64,000 nt of DNA from positions 20,766,282 to 20,830,281 of the forward strand of contig NC_044922.1 of assembly GCF_003576645.1 (NCBI RefSeq), read 5' to 3'. Shown here one piece after another: positions 12,318-23,212 of this stretch. Below the pieces are notes generated by a model that saw only the letters and a list, made by a program, of their open reading frames with translations, was not told where the DNA came from and searched no databases. The position numbers and the translations under genes were made by a program. Source of the DNA: Ipomoea triloba (Eukaryota; Streptophyta; Magnoliopsida; Solanales; Convolvulaceae). Position 1 is the stretch's first letter, and the number at the start of each line of letters is the position of its first letter.

Positions 12318-12394
12318 GTTTGACTCTAGGAGAGTGTGTCATTGTCTACACTATCTAAGAGGACTTTTAATCATGTGCCAATAAAATTTTTGGA

Positions 12395-12595
12395 ATAATC
12401 TTTGGAAGTTATCTTTTGCATCCAAATTGAAATGTTTGGAACCAAAAAGGTTCAAATTCTTGTGTGCTTGCATGTTGTTCACCTCTTATCTTAAAATTTT
12501 TGGAAAGTTACATTTTGCATCCAAATTGAAATGCTTGGAACCAAAAAGGTTCAAATTATTGTGTGTTTGCATGTTGTTTACCTCTTATTTTGTTA
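12395..12595. repeat. Two copies of a ~99-bp tandem unit
   Basis: CCAAATTGAAATGTTTGGAA at about 12422 recurs at 12521 with the following AACCAAAAAGGTTCAAATT. The copies are visibly diverged, so this is an old natural duplication in the Gypsy 3' UTR. Confidence 0.75.
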
Positions 12596-13473
12596 GGACC
12601 TTAGTCAAAGACCTTTCGAAGTGGGAGTGTGTACCCTTTAACTTGAGAAATATAATGCAAGAGAAGCCCGGAAAATGAACTAATTTTGGTAGGGCATGGG
12701 GCAAAAGGTGAGCCATTGTGAGTTAGAGAGAAACCCTTTATCCCTAAGAAAAAGGCATGAGGGGTTGATTTGGTGAAAGTTTGAGAAAAGGCTAAGTATG
12801 GCCACTCCAAGAGATAAGATCCAAGGCAAGCCATCTTGCTAGGATTTGGGGCAACCATTGCACCATTCTTTAAACAAGCGTAGAGTTCTACGTGAAGTCG
12901 GCTATCCCAACGAGATCCTAGAAAATGAGAAAATTGAGAGGAGGTGAGCCGCCTCACTTGGATTCGGGTACCCATTGCATTGACCTTCGGAAAAGCATGG
13001 GGCTCAATGTGAAGTCGGGTGCCCGATAACGTTTTCCGAGGGGGTTGAGATGAAAGAGAGACCCGCCAAGCCATCGCGGCGAGCAGTCCATGCCCCTATT
13101 CTCATTTACTTTTATGCAAAAGGGTTTTGGCGTTTGGTTGGATAGTTGGTTAAAGTGTACACATCGTTCCCACTAAGGGGATCGGCTTGGAGGCCCTTAC
13201 AAAATGAAAGGTGAACCCCGAATTCTATTGCATGCTTGAAAAGGGTGTGAATTAGTTTTCTAGTGCTTTAATTTGATCTTTAGAGATTTTTGCTTCCTTT
13301 GCATATTTTTAAAATTGAAATGGCACATGCTTAACATTCTTGGTAGATAGTGTGGGGGATCTCACTTGGCCAATCAATTAATAAGAGTTGCATCACTATC
13401 TTTGGCACTTAAATGATTAGGGTTTGGAATGTGAATTGCTTGAGAACAAGCAATGGTTCAAGTGTGGAAAGTT

Positions 13474-14459
13474 TGATAAGTGCCAAAAATAGTCATTAGA
13501 AGGGTCTAAATTAGGACTTGAAGCAATGTTTAATGCCTATTTTGTGATCAATTCGCAAATAATAAGCTTTGATGTGTTCATTCCTGCAAACCTCTACCAT
13601 ATGTTGTGTTTTGAAGCCATTCTCGTAGGACTAAACAAGATACAAGACCAAAGGAAGAAACAATGAAGAAGCGAAGCGGACAGTAGAGGCTCCACGCCTG
13701 CTCCCACGCGTGGAGCACGTGTGGAAAATATCCAGAGAGGATCCACGCGTGGAGCTCCGCGTGGACACATTCATTAAGGGCAAAATGGGAATGGCGATTT
13801 TTTGAAGACTATTTAAAGCAAACCCCAATATTTGTGAGGGGGCTCTTGAATTGTTAGAGATCTAATTTTCTTCTTCCCTTAGGGGAATTTCCTCACTCTT
13901 TGTTCTAGATTCTTATATAGGGAAATTAGATTAGATCTAGATTTTATTTTGAATTGAAGATTGAAGTGTAGCATTGCTATCTCCTAGGTTGGTAATCTCT
14001 ACTCTATCATTACATTTCCTTTAGGTTTAATTGCAATTTCTATTTTGGTTCTTAATTATTTATAGATTCCCTTTTGCTTTGATTCTTGCAATGTTTAGCT
14101 AGCTTAGCTTTGATTTGATTGAAGTGTAAGTCGCGAGATATCGGACCTACACGAGTCCTACTCAACCACATCCCCGCCCTTAGTCCGGGAGGAGTGGTAG
14201 ACCAAGTGTTTGTCAAAATACTTCATCCGAATGAGGAACATAACCAGGAGTCTAAAGTGTGACGCCACTCGGTGATGGTGCCTTGGGCTCCCTTGATCAA
14301 ATCCTAGTTCCTTTGCCTAGAACCCTGTTATAGTATCAAACATGAGACCTAGATAAGACATCCATCTCCTTGCTTTCTTTAAATTGATTACTCTTGTTTT
14401 ACTTTTGTTAAAGCTCTTCACCATGATTTCTTTTGCTTTGAGTGATTCTTGTAACTCTT
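13474..14459 (+). mobile_element. Athila/Tat-like LTR (probable 3' LTR of the 8.9-13.5 kb element)
   Basis: It begins TGATAAGTGCCAAAAATAG right after a purine tract. GC-rich palindromic segments occur at about 13690-13765 (CCACGCGTGGA twice), then an ACTATTTAAAGC motif near 13810 that could serve as a TATA element. A block with GACGCCACTCGGTGATGG (about 14262) is shared with the LTRs at 14460 and 5107. It ends TTGTAACTCTTT immediately before the next LTR start. Confidence 0.65.
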
Positions 14460-15569
14460 TGATAAGTGCAAAAACCAGTCAAATTTTGGGTCATGTTTAG
14501 ATGATATTTTACTATCTCAGTACCCATCTATGATCATTTTTATGTATAAAACCTCTAATTAGCACCTATTTGACAAATCCAGCTCAAGAAATGTATTTTG
14601 AGTTACTTCCGCAGGATATAGCAAAGTTTTGGGCCAAAAGAAGCAACAAACGAAGAATCAACCAGCAGGAGGCCGCCACGCACCCTCACACGCGTGTGAG
14701 CAGGCGTGGAATAATTACAGAATGCTGCCACGCACGGCCACACGCGTGTGAGTGGCGTGGACGCGCCCAGTAGGGCAACAGCGGAAATTCGACTCCTTGG
14801 ACAGCTATTTAAACCCTTCTTTCTCATTTTGAGAGGGGGAGACTCCCAACTTTCAGATCTGATTTCTCTCTCTATTCCTTCCCCTTTGGGGAGGAAAATC
14901 ATACTCTTTTCTCTTAGATTAGGATAGATCTTTAGAATAGAAGATGGATTGAAGATGTAGAGCTCACTATTCCTTTGGTAAAATACTTTTCCCATTGGAT
15001 TGCTTGTTTAGATTTATTGTTGAAAGTAATTTTGCTTTGTTGTTTTGGATAATTTCTATGATTGAGTAGAGTAATTTGGGTGTGTGTGCCCTTGTTAAAT
15101 TATTGATGGATGATTAGAAATTGCTTTATCATTTTGAGAATGGTAGAAGTAGGATTGATGTTTGTATGAATGATGTTGTTCAAACTTTACTTCTATTTCG
15201 ACCGGAATAGTTAGTAAACCGAGTGAAAGTGAGAGAGTGCGCGATAGCGGCCTCTCACGAGCCCAACTCACCCATATCTCCGCTCTTAGTCCGAGAGGAC
15301 AAGATCCGAGAGGAGTGGTAGACTAGGTATTCGATAAAATGCCTCAACCGAATGAGGATTGAGAGTCTGAGTGTGACGCCACTCAGTATTAAGGCCTTGA
15401 CTCCCTTACTCAATTGCGAAACTCGTTTCCCAAATTCCTTAGGAAGATCAATCAATTTGTTTGACATTGGTGCACACCCCTTTCATTTCTTTTGCATTAT
15501 TTAGTGTAATCTCATTCCTACAACCCATACCTACTCATTAAACCAATCCCTTGTAATACTTGTAACTCT
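14460..15569 (+). mobile_element. Second Athila/Tat-like LTR in direct tandem
   Basis: It starts TGATAAGTGCAAAAACCAG and follows the previous LTR without a gap. It has its own GC palindromes (CTCACACGCGTGTGAG at 14685-14700 and CACACGCGTGTGAG near 14740), a GCTATTTAAACCC motif near 14805, and the GACGCCACTCAGTATTAAGG block near 15373. The end TTGTAACTCTTA is placed by comparison with the neighbouring LTR. The block 15230-15400 matches 5400-5560 in inverted orientation. Confidence 0.6.
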
Positions 15570-15876
15570 TACCTTTTAGTACCATTAAGGTCAACATTAA
15601 TTCGATTCCCATTCGCCATCCTTGAGAGACACGACACTCGGGGAGTCTTAACTCTTCGTTTTACCACCTTCACATTCACTCCCACTAAAACCACAACATC
15701 ACACTTGCCTTTTAACATCCTAAATGTCATACACTTGATTCGGTTCCAATTTGCCATCCATGAGAACACGACACTCTGTGAACTTCTTCTTCGTTTTAAC
15801 ACCTTTCACACCACTAAAACTATAACATCAATTACTAAAAAACAATTTTAACAATTTATTGTATTTTATTAAAGTG
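15570..15876 (+). other. Gypsy-derived flank of the SIRE insertion
   Basis: No gene is seen. ATTCGATTCCCATTCGCCAT and CGACACTCGGGGAGT are shared, in inverted orientation, with the sequence left of 5107. The phrase recurs in diverged form at about 15730-15790, an internal duplication of roughly 140 bp. Confidence 0.5.
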
Positions 15877-15881
15877 GAAAG
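15877..15881. repeat. Target-site duplication GAAAG, left
   Basis: GAAAG directly precedes the left LTR of the SIRE-type element, and the same five bases follow the right LTR at 33825-33829. Confidence 0.9.
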
Positions 15882-17531
15882 TATTGGTCCCAAGGGGATG
15901 GGGTACAAGTCTAGAGGGGGGGTGAATAGACTTGTACAAGATTTTGCAAATCTTTTTCGACCTCTCGTGTGTATTGGACTTAGGATGTTTAGGTCTGATA
16001 CCTCACAAGATGAAGACAAAGTTTTATGCGCAGCGGAAAAGTTATCCCCTTTTAATTAGCACGAGTTTGAGTTAGTTCGAGAGGTGTGATTATATGCAGT
16101 GCAGATCGAGAGATAGTTAGCGAGAGATAAAAATAGAAAGTAAATCCGAGAGAGATTTTTAAGTGGTTCGGCCAACCCGCCTACGTTCACTCTTCTTCTA
16201 GAAACTCCCTAGAAGGATTGCACTAAAACTTCCCCTTTTAGTACAATATCGAGCGCTTGAGCTTTGATCACGAAGCCCGCCTCAAGCCTCAGGTTTTTCG
16301 CCCCGCTTCTTGTTACTCCACCTCTCGAGCACTTGAGCTTTGATCACCAAGCCCGCCTCAAGCCTCAGGATCTTCACAAGACAGCTCCCAGGTTACTCCG
16401 CCTCTTCTTGCCTTCTCCAAGACAAGGTTGTTCCGGTTGTCACAGGTTGAATGTAACAATCTCCAATCTGACCAAAAGCTTTCGTTGAATGATCTTCCTT
16501 GTAGAGCAGCTTTGTTCACCTTCTAGATGTGTAGTAGTTGAAGCTTTGTAACTCTCTCAAAACACTAAGATGTGTTTTCTCGCACTGGTGAATATCAAGG
16601 ATGATATTCCAGATTAAGCTCTTGCACTTTGAACGTTTGAATCAGACACCTCTTATGATAGCTTAGAATTCTCGAACCTATTTGAACTTGTGTCTTCACG
16701 TCCTTATATATGAGAGTTGAGGAATAATTCCGTTGGAGGGAAAATTATTTCGTTTGAAATCTGTCTCCCATGTTGATCATGGGACTTGCATATTTTTAGC
16801 ATGTTTCATGGAGTGGTGGTCTTGTAACTTGAACCTTTTGTCTTGTAGTGAATATCCCATATTCCACTATCTTGAGTCCATGCTCCACTTACTTCTTTTG
16901 GTAAAAGTTACTCTTTTTATATTCCCATTGATCCTCGTTTTAGGGAATAAGACCGACCTTTGATTGGTGCATCTTCTATCCGTTTGTTGTGGAGTTCTGA
17001 CGTGGCATCCACTTCCGGCTGTTCTATGTTCCCATAATACTCTGTCAGCACCTCCTTAATATGTTATCTCCATGATATTCTTCTTCTCCAAACTTAGATT
17101 ACTTCATCTATGCGTGTTAACTGCCATTCAGTTCATTGGAGAAGAGCCAGTTTATCGAGACCAAAGTTGATGTCTCGACTACTTGATGTCTCGATCCCAT
17201 GTCTCGAACTGGATTGATGTCTCGAGAGATTCCATCTCTCGAACTCTGCTTATGTCTCGAGACTTAGTTGATGTCTCGCAGACCCTTATTCCTCCAGTGA
17301 TGTCTCGTACCTTCTTCTGATCTATCTATAAGTTTACAACACAAAACTTCTAAGATGTTCAAGCAAGTTTACCTTAAGATTAAATATTTTTCGAGTTGAG
17401 CTCAATTACCCGGTTGTATTCTCGCTTTTAGTTTACTTGTCGAACTTACATGTATTTCCTATCTATCGAGACTTAGGGGATTGAACATTACATTTGGTAT
17501 CATCAAAACCTATTACAGTATGTTCCTAAGA
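15882..17531 (-). repeat. SIRE element 3' LTR
   Basis: This is the same 1,650-bp sequence as 32175-33824. Its terminal dinucleotides have decayed: the minus-strand start is TCTTAGG instead of TGTTAGG and the end is ..AATA instead of ..AACA. A TATATAAGG motif on the minus strand lies near 16705. Short ORFs inside it are not believed to be genes. Confidence 0.93.
17170..17307. promoter_or_regulatory. Cluster of ATGTCTCG octamers in LTR U3
   Basis: Seven copies of ATGTCTCG lie within 138 bp, matching the cluster at 33463-33600 in the other LTR. TGTCTC is the classical auxin response element core. The spacing is irregular and the flanks differ, so this is not a simple tandem repeat. A regulatory role is inference. 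Confidence 0.5.
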
Positions 17532-17545
17532 ATTTCCCCCTTTTT
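17532..17545 (-). other. Polypurine tract of the SIRE element
   Basis: On the minus strand AAAAAGGGGGAAATT lies immediately upstream of the 3' LTR, the position and composition expected of the plus-strand primer for reverse transcription. Confidence 0.8.
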
Positions 17546-18272
17546 GATGATGCCAACACTATACTTACTTATATGGCTGATTTTCAAGAAAATATTAGCT
17601 TTGATTTTTATTTTCAGCGCATATGGTAAGTTTGATAAGGAAACTAATCTGCTAAAACATGAAGAACAAACTCACGCAACACCCCCAGCAAAAGATATAT
17701 ATATATATTAAGATCAAGGGAATGTTTTACAATGAAATTACTTAGCAGAAAAGTTAATAGAAAGCAAAGAACAACATCAGAAAAGTTAAGAATGCATATA
17801 TGACAACGAGAGCTTACTGCTTGTCCGCTTTCCTCTTCTCATTGATGGCTGCTCGTGTCTTGATGGGGTCTTTTGTGTTTACCAGATTTAGGTAGTCATC
17901 TGATACATCAAGATGAAGGTAGTTGATGAAGGCTTCACCTATGAAACTCCCTTCGATTACCCCATCTCTCCACCATTCGATGTATTCACTGGCAGTGAGG
18001 CCACTGTGAGAAGATAAGTCAGTTTTGTTGAGAAGACTTACGATGATTCCATTTAGAAATTCTGTAGAGTCTTCCTTGATTCCCATTCTGTATTCTCTCA
18101 TAAATTTCTCATCTTTCTTCTCATTGGCCGTTTGTTGTTCTTGCCTCTTTCTTCTCCTTTCTCTGTCTTTTTCTCTTCTCTTCTCCAATTCCTTTGTGCG
18201 TTGAACCCTTAGTTCCTCTTGCCTCTTGGCTTCCTTCATTGCCTTGCTAGTTATCTTTGGGACTTTGGGAGG

Positions 18273-19736
18273 AGGTCCAGTGGTTAAGGGTTCACTGGCT
18301 GCCCTTTTCTTGCCGGTTGATGTTCCTCTTGTCCCCTGATTTTCCCCCTTGTTGGCATCATTCAGACGGAAAATGAGAGTGGACATACCTTCAAAGAGCG
18401 ATTGAAGCTGAGCAGGTACTTGGTTCGACAAGTCATCGAGGAGAGCTTTGATCACGTCCTGTCGAAGTTCATTGGAGTTCTGGAAGGCTCGAAGTTCAAC
18501 ATTTAGTTCTGCAACTTCTGCCCTTGCCCCAGCAGCTTTTGCTCGAGCTTCTGCAGCCTCATTTGTGGCTCGTCTTGCTGCATCTTCAGCCCACACCACT
18601 TGTTCGAGAAGTTTCTCATGACTGTCTTGGGATTCACTTGATCCAGCAGCAGGCATTGATGCGTTGCGAACAATAGTAAGTGTGTGTTCAATTTGAGCCA
18701 TCTTCTGAGATTGATCGGTCATGAATTGGCGCACCTCGCCAATGAAAGCTTCTTCAGCCTGTCGATCATAATCAGAAGTAGGAGAAGAAGGTTGAGTAAT
18801 ATCTTTAGTCGGAGGGGACTTGGGTGCTTCCAGATTTCCACCCATGATTTGCAATTCAGAGTCCACCTCTCGATTGTGTTTTTGAGGATCAGCAGGGACA
18901 CTGGGATCAGAGCTTGAAGGTAGCTCCATGTCAGGCGCTTCCCGGTTTCCACCTGAGGGATTGATCACTTCTCGCTCATCATCTCTCGAACCCGGAACCT
19001 CAGCTTCAGCTTCTGGTAGGAGCGGAACACCTAAGGAAGGGACTTCTGTGTTGGATGCTTCCCGGTTTCCATCCAAGTGAAGAGCCTCCTCATTGTTACC
19101 TCTCGAACCAGAGCTGGTAACTTGATCATCTGCCGGAGGGATTGGATTTGAAGAGGAAGGTTGTGCATCAACAGGTGCTTCCCGGTTTCCACCATTGATG
19201 GAAGCATCTTCCCCCTCAGTACCTCTCAAACCAGCAGGATTTGGAACTGTCTGCTCAGTTTGCTCATCCGGCTGCACCTCAGACTGATCAGGAGAGTCAG
19301 GAATCACTATGGTTTCGGGAGCAATTGGTGCACTCCACCTTTGCCTATCAAACATTCTGGCCGCAAAGGCGGATGCCGTGTCATCTGGTAGCAGAAAAGG
19401 AGATACCTGCTCCATGTATGTTGAAAAACCTGGCAGTGTGAGCAAAGGAGTTTCACCCTCTCGAACTGTCTGTGCCTCGTCGTTGTCAACAGAGGGTGTG
19501 GACTCAGGAGGTGGTAGAAGTAAGATGGAGTTGGGTTCTGCCTCAAGTGCTTCAGAGGTCTCGGATTCACCTCTCGAAGCTGCTACCTGTGCGTCCAGAG
19601 CAGAATCACTAACTTGGGACAAAGGGATTGCTGTCGTTGCTATTGGATTTTCAGGATCATCCCTTGCAACCCCTGAGGTCTCCCCTGGACCTCTCGTATC
19701 CTCTACATGATGTCCCAAGGATAGAGCAGTAGCGAG
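18273..19736 (-). repeat. Direct duplication, copy 1 (probable unmerged contig overlap)
   Basis: The sequence from 18273 (AGGTCCAGTGG) to 19736 is repeated from 19738 with an offset of 1,465 bp, separated by a single N at 19737. The copies look identical by eye. The right end of the second copy runs into the 42-bp repeat block at 21154-21369. Confidence 0.88.
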
Positions 19737-19737
19737 N

Positions 19738-21201
19738 AGGTCCAGTGGTTAAGGGTTCACTGGCTGCCCTTTTCTTGCCGGTTGATGTTCCTCTTGTCCC
19801 CTGATTTTCCCCCTTGTTGGCATCATTCAGACGGAAAATGAGAGTGGACATACCTTCAAAGAGCGATTGAAGCTGAGCAGGTACTTGGTTCGACAAGTCA
19901 TCGAGGAGAGCTTTGATCACGTCCTGTCGAAGTTCATTGGAGTTCTGGAAGGCTCGAAGTTCAACATTTAGTTCTGCAACTTCTGCCCTTGCCCCAGCAG
20001 CTTTTGCTCGAGCTTCTGCAGCCTCATTTGTGGCTCGTCTTGCTGCATCTTCAGCCCACACCACTTGTTCGAGAAGTTTCTCATGACTGTCTTGGGATTC
20101 ACTTGATCCAGCAGCAGGCATTGATGCGTTGCGAACAATAGTAAGTGTGTGTTCAATTTGAGCCATCTTCTGAGATTGATCGGTCATGAATTGGCGCACC
20201 TCGCCAATGAAAGCTTCTTCAGCCTGTCGATCATAATCAGAAGTAGGAGAAGAAGGTTGAGTAATATCTTTAGTCGGAGGGGACTTGGGTGCTTCCAGAT
20301 TTCCACCCATGATTTGCAATTCAGAGTCCACCTCTCGATTGTGTTTTTGAGGATCAGCAGGGACACTGGGATCAGAGCTTGAAGGTAGCTCCATGTCAGG
20401 CGCTTCCCGGTTTCCACCTGAGGGATTGATCACTTCTCGCTCATCATCTCTCGAACCCGGAACCTCAGCTTCAGCTTCTGGTAGGAGCGGAACACCTAAG
20501 GAAGGGACTTCTGTGTTGGATGCTTCCCGGTTTCCATCCAAGTGAAGAGCCTCCTCATTGTTACCTCTCGAACCAGAGCTGGTAACTTGATCATCTGCCG
20601 GAGGGATTGGATTTGAAGAGGAAGGTTGTGCATCAACAGGTGCTTCCCGGTTTCCACCATTGATGGAAGCATCTTCCCCCTCAGTACCTCTCAAACCAGC
20701 AGGATTTGGAACTGTCTGCTCAGTTTGCTCATCCGGCTGCACCTCAGACTGATCAGGAGAGTCAGGAATCACTATGGTTTCGGGAGCAATTGGTGCACTC
20801 CACCTTTGCCTATCAAACATTCTGGCCGCAAAGGCGGATGCCGTGTCATCTGGTAGCAGAAAAGGAGATACCTGCTCCATGTATGTTGAAAAACCTGGCA
20901 GTGTGAGCAAAGGAGTTTCACCCTCTCGAACTGTCTGTGCCTCGTCGTTGTCAACAGAGGGTGTGGACTCAGGAGGTGGTAGAAGTAAGATGGAGTTGGG
21001 TTCTGCCTCAAGTGCTTCAGAGGTCTCGGATTCACCTCTCGAAGCTGCTACCTGTGCGTCCAGAGCAGAATCACTAACTTGGGACAAAGGGATTGCTGTC
21101 GTTGCTATTGGATTTTCAGGATCATCCCTTGCAACCCCTGAGGTCTCCCCTGGACCTCTCGTATCCTCTACATGATGTCCCAAGGATAGAGCAGTACCTC
21201 T
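19738..21201 (-). repeat. Direct duplication, copy 2
   Basis: This is the partner of 18273-19736. It contributes a false doubling of about 490 residues of the envelope-like frame. Confidence 0.88.
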
Positions 21202-21369
21202 CGTATCCTCTACATGATGTCCCAAGGATAGAGCAGTAGCGAGCCTGATATCCTCTTGATGTCCCAAGGATAGAGCAGTAGCGAGCCTGATATCCTCTCT
21301 AAATTTTGCATCCAGTTCAGGATCCACCCTGATATCCTCTCTAAATTTTGCATCCAGTTCAGGATCCAC
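21154..21369. repeat. 42-bp unit cluster in the env-like ORF
   Basis: Units start at 21154, 21196 and 21238; a further pair starts at 21286 and 21328. Each step is 42 bp, but the unit sequence changes along the block: the first share CCCAAGGATAGAGCAGT, the last share CTCTCTAAATTTTGCATCC. In the protein it gives 14-residue repeats such as VDPELDAKFREDIR twice. The left contig copy ends at this point. Confidence 0.88.
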
Positions 21370-22158
21370 TTCATACTCGTCTTCTTGTTCATCAGCAGCT
21401 ATTCCCTTTCCTTTGTCAGATCGTCCAAGATTCCTCTTGGTCACATGCATGTCATGGGCTAGCTCTTGTAGTTCGTTGGCTGGGATCTCAGTAAGGTTTA
21501 ACCAATTCAAAGCAAAGATCTCCTCAGCCTCCATATTTGCTGCTAGTGCCATCAATTGGTTAAAGGGACCTGTTCTCCAGTTGATCCATCGGAGTACTCT
21601 GGAGAGATCATCCAAACTAGACACAGCTTCATCATTTTGAACCAACTGAGTGGTGACTTCGTCATTCAGATCATGAGGCTCAGCAGATAGGATTTCTGTC
21701 GCTGATGCAGCTTCCACTGTTTGTGTATCGATCTCTCGATTTTGCTCCGAGATATCATCACTCAACCCAACATCTACTATGGCTCTTGCTATTGTTCCTT
21801 CAACTTGAGCAGATTCAGTGGGTGTCAACTCCACATTATGAGCACTTTGCACTGGGTCCCTGACCACAGTGCCCTGATCATCAGCAGCAGTTTCCACTGT
21901 GTTGTCTCGAACCTCTACTGCTGAAACTGTTATCTCTCGAACCAGCTCTCGTGGTTCCTCAACATCACCCTGCACTGGATCACTGATCTCAGTGCCTTCA
22001 AACTCTCGAGCCTCCCCTCGAGACATACCCGCAGACTCATCAGCACCACCAGCACCATCATCAACATTCACTTCAATAAATATCTCACCTGAGATGGACC
22101 TGGTAGGGGGTACTCTCTCAACCTCACCGGCCATTGCAGCCTGAGGTTCCCCCTAGGC

Positions 22159-23212
22159 CTATGCCCTGTCCTCGAATGGTACTGGAATAACAGAGGGTGT
22201 CACCTCTCGAGTCTTGGTGACAGCATCAGATTTGGCTTTCTTAGCCTTCTTTGGTAGAACAACCCTCTTAATCAGTATACCCAGTGGTGCATTATCAGAA
22301 TCCTCCTCCACAGATTGGGCTTTCCTCTTGCCCTTTCCCTTAGGCTTTGAGGGAGAGGGTGCAATCTTTACACCCTTGGACTTTGGAGCATGAGATTTCG
22401 TCCTACCCATATAGGTATTTTGATGAATCTCCCTCCCTTCCCTCAATTGCAAAGCCTTCAAACTCAATAAGTACTGAACAGCAAAACCAAAACCAACCTT
22501 TTTATTAATTGACTGGTTGGTGTTTGAAACTGAGCCTTGCACTTGCTATTTTAGGAAGTTGAAGATGATGTGAGCCCAGTCCATTCGAACATTGTTCCAG
22601 ATGGCATGAAGGATTTTGAGGATGTCCAAATTGATCTCATCGGTTCCGGACACCTTGCTGAGGATGAACTTCATGATGAGGTCAGCTGCAATAGCGAACC
22701 TCTCCTTCAAATGGTACTTGCGGAGGGCAGAGGTTGCGCTGGTCGGTGCATTCTCCAATCGAATTTTGTCCCAAAACGCCTGCTTGTCCAGACTGTAATC
22801 CGAGAGGTTCTTGACTGCTTCCTCTGTTGCAACAAAATCGAATGCAGCCCTAAGGTCGCCCACTGAAGTCGTGATATCAATCTCGTTGAACCGGCTTTCA
22901 ATTTTTCCCTTGGAGACCTTGGCATTTGCGAACCATTCGGTGTAGTCGAGGTCGTGGATGGTTCGATAGTCATGCGTCATGTACTTCAGGAGCCCAGCCT
23001 TCTCGAACTTCTTGAGGACCTTCTCTGCCAGCTTCGGGTTCGTCGAGTGATTGACGAAGCCATCTCTGTCAAGAATACTTCCCGCCTTGACTTGCTTGAT
23101 AAGAGTGCGTATGTGGTNCCGCCTTGACTTGCTTGATAAGAGTGCGTATGTGGTTCAACTCCCTCTGGTATGCGTCGGAAGATGAGGTTGATGTTGATGA
23201 TTCGGACGCCAT
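22159..23212 (-). pseudogene. Envelope-like ORF, N-terminal part, interrupted by amber codons
   Basis: A start at 23212 (Met-Ala-Ser-Glu, then a Ser/Thr-rich stretch) leads through ELNHIRTLIKQVKAG and KYMTHDYRTIHDLDYTEWF. The frame then has TAG at 22546-22548 (after FNFLK) and two more TAGs at 22159-22161 and 22153-22155, beyond which it continues into the long C-terminal part. All three stops within the frame are amber. A duplicated 36-bp segment with an N (23083-23155) also breaks the frame near the start. A basic patch (PKGKGKRKAQ, LPKKAKKAK) lies around 22240-22340. The family resemblance is to the plant-specific domain at the start of SIRE env-like ORFs. Confidence 0.55.
23083..23155. 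repeat. 36-bp direct repeat around an N
   Basis: CCGCCTTGACTTGCTTGATA and the following 16 bases occur at 23083-23118 and again at 23120-23155, with an N at 23119. This is another contig join with an unmerged overlap. Confidence 0.9.

Larger units (their letters stand above)
8919..13473 (+). mobile_element. Gypsy (Athila/Tat-like) pol end and 3' UTR, with two nested insertions
   Basis: Just inside the left edge, GACGTTAAACGTGGCGCTC followed by AAGGTACCCCAAG is a form of the motif that plant Athila/Tat elements carry at the end of pol (GCGCT then a GGAGGCAACCC-like phrase). Downstream, ATCGAGGACGATG and repeated AAGTGTGGAAAG phrases are typical of their long 3' UTR. The region ends with AAGTGTGGAAAGTT directly before the TGATAAG LTR start at 13474, a plausible polypurine tract. 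Inside are a TRIM (9156-9414) and a solo LTR (9749-12317). No intact coding frame remains. Confidence 0.6.
17814..22134 (-). pseudogene. Envelope-like ORF, C-terminal part (disturbed by a duplication)
   Basis: One long frame runs from 22134 toward 17814 but is split at the N at 19737, where 18273-19736 is repeated as 19738-21201. Without the duplication it would be a single acidic, low-complexity protein segment. It has Ser/Pro/Glu-rich repeats (GGNREAP-type phrases four times), an Ala/Glu-rich predicted coiled coil around EAAEARAKAAGARAEVAEL, and then a very basic stretch (RREKDRERRRKRQEQQ) near the C-terminus. It ends in TAA at 17814. Position after pol and the coiled coil fit the envelope-like ORF of SIRE elements. 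I see no clear transmembrane segment. The 14-residue repeats near its N-terminal side derive from the 42-bp duplications. Confidence 0.65.

Noticed and set aside
15828..16963. Several 60-75 codon ORFs in the SIRE LTRs
   Set aside because: They recur in both LTRs only because the LTRs are copies; no domain or conserved start, and they are in non-coding LTR sequence.
19657..22134. 825-codon ORF as an intact gene
   Set aside because: It reads across the N at 19737 and contains a probable false duplication; the true frame is the shorter env-like ORF.
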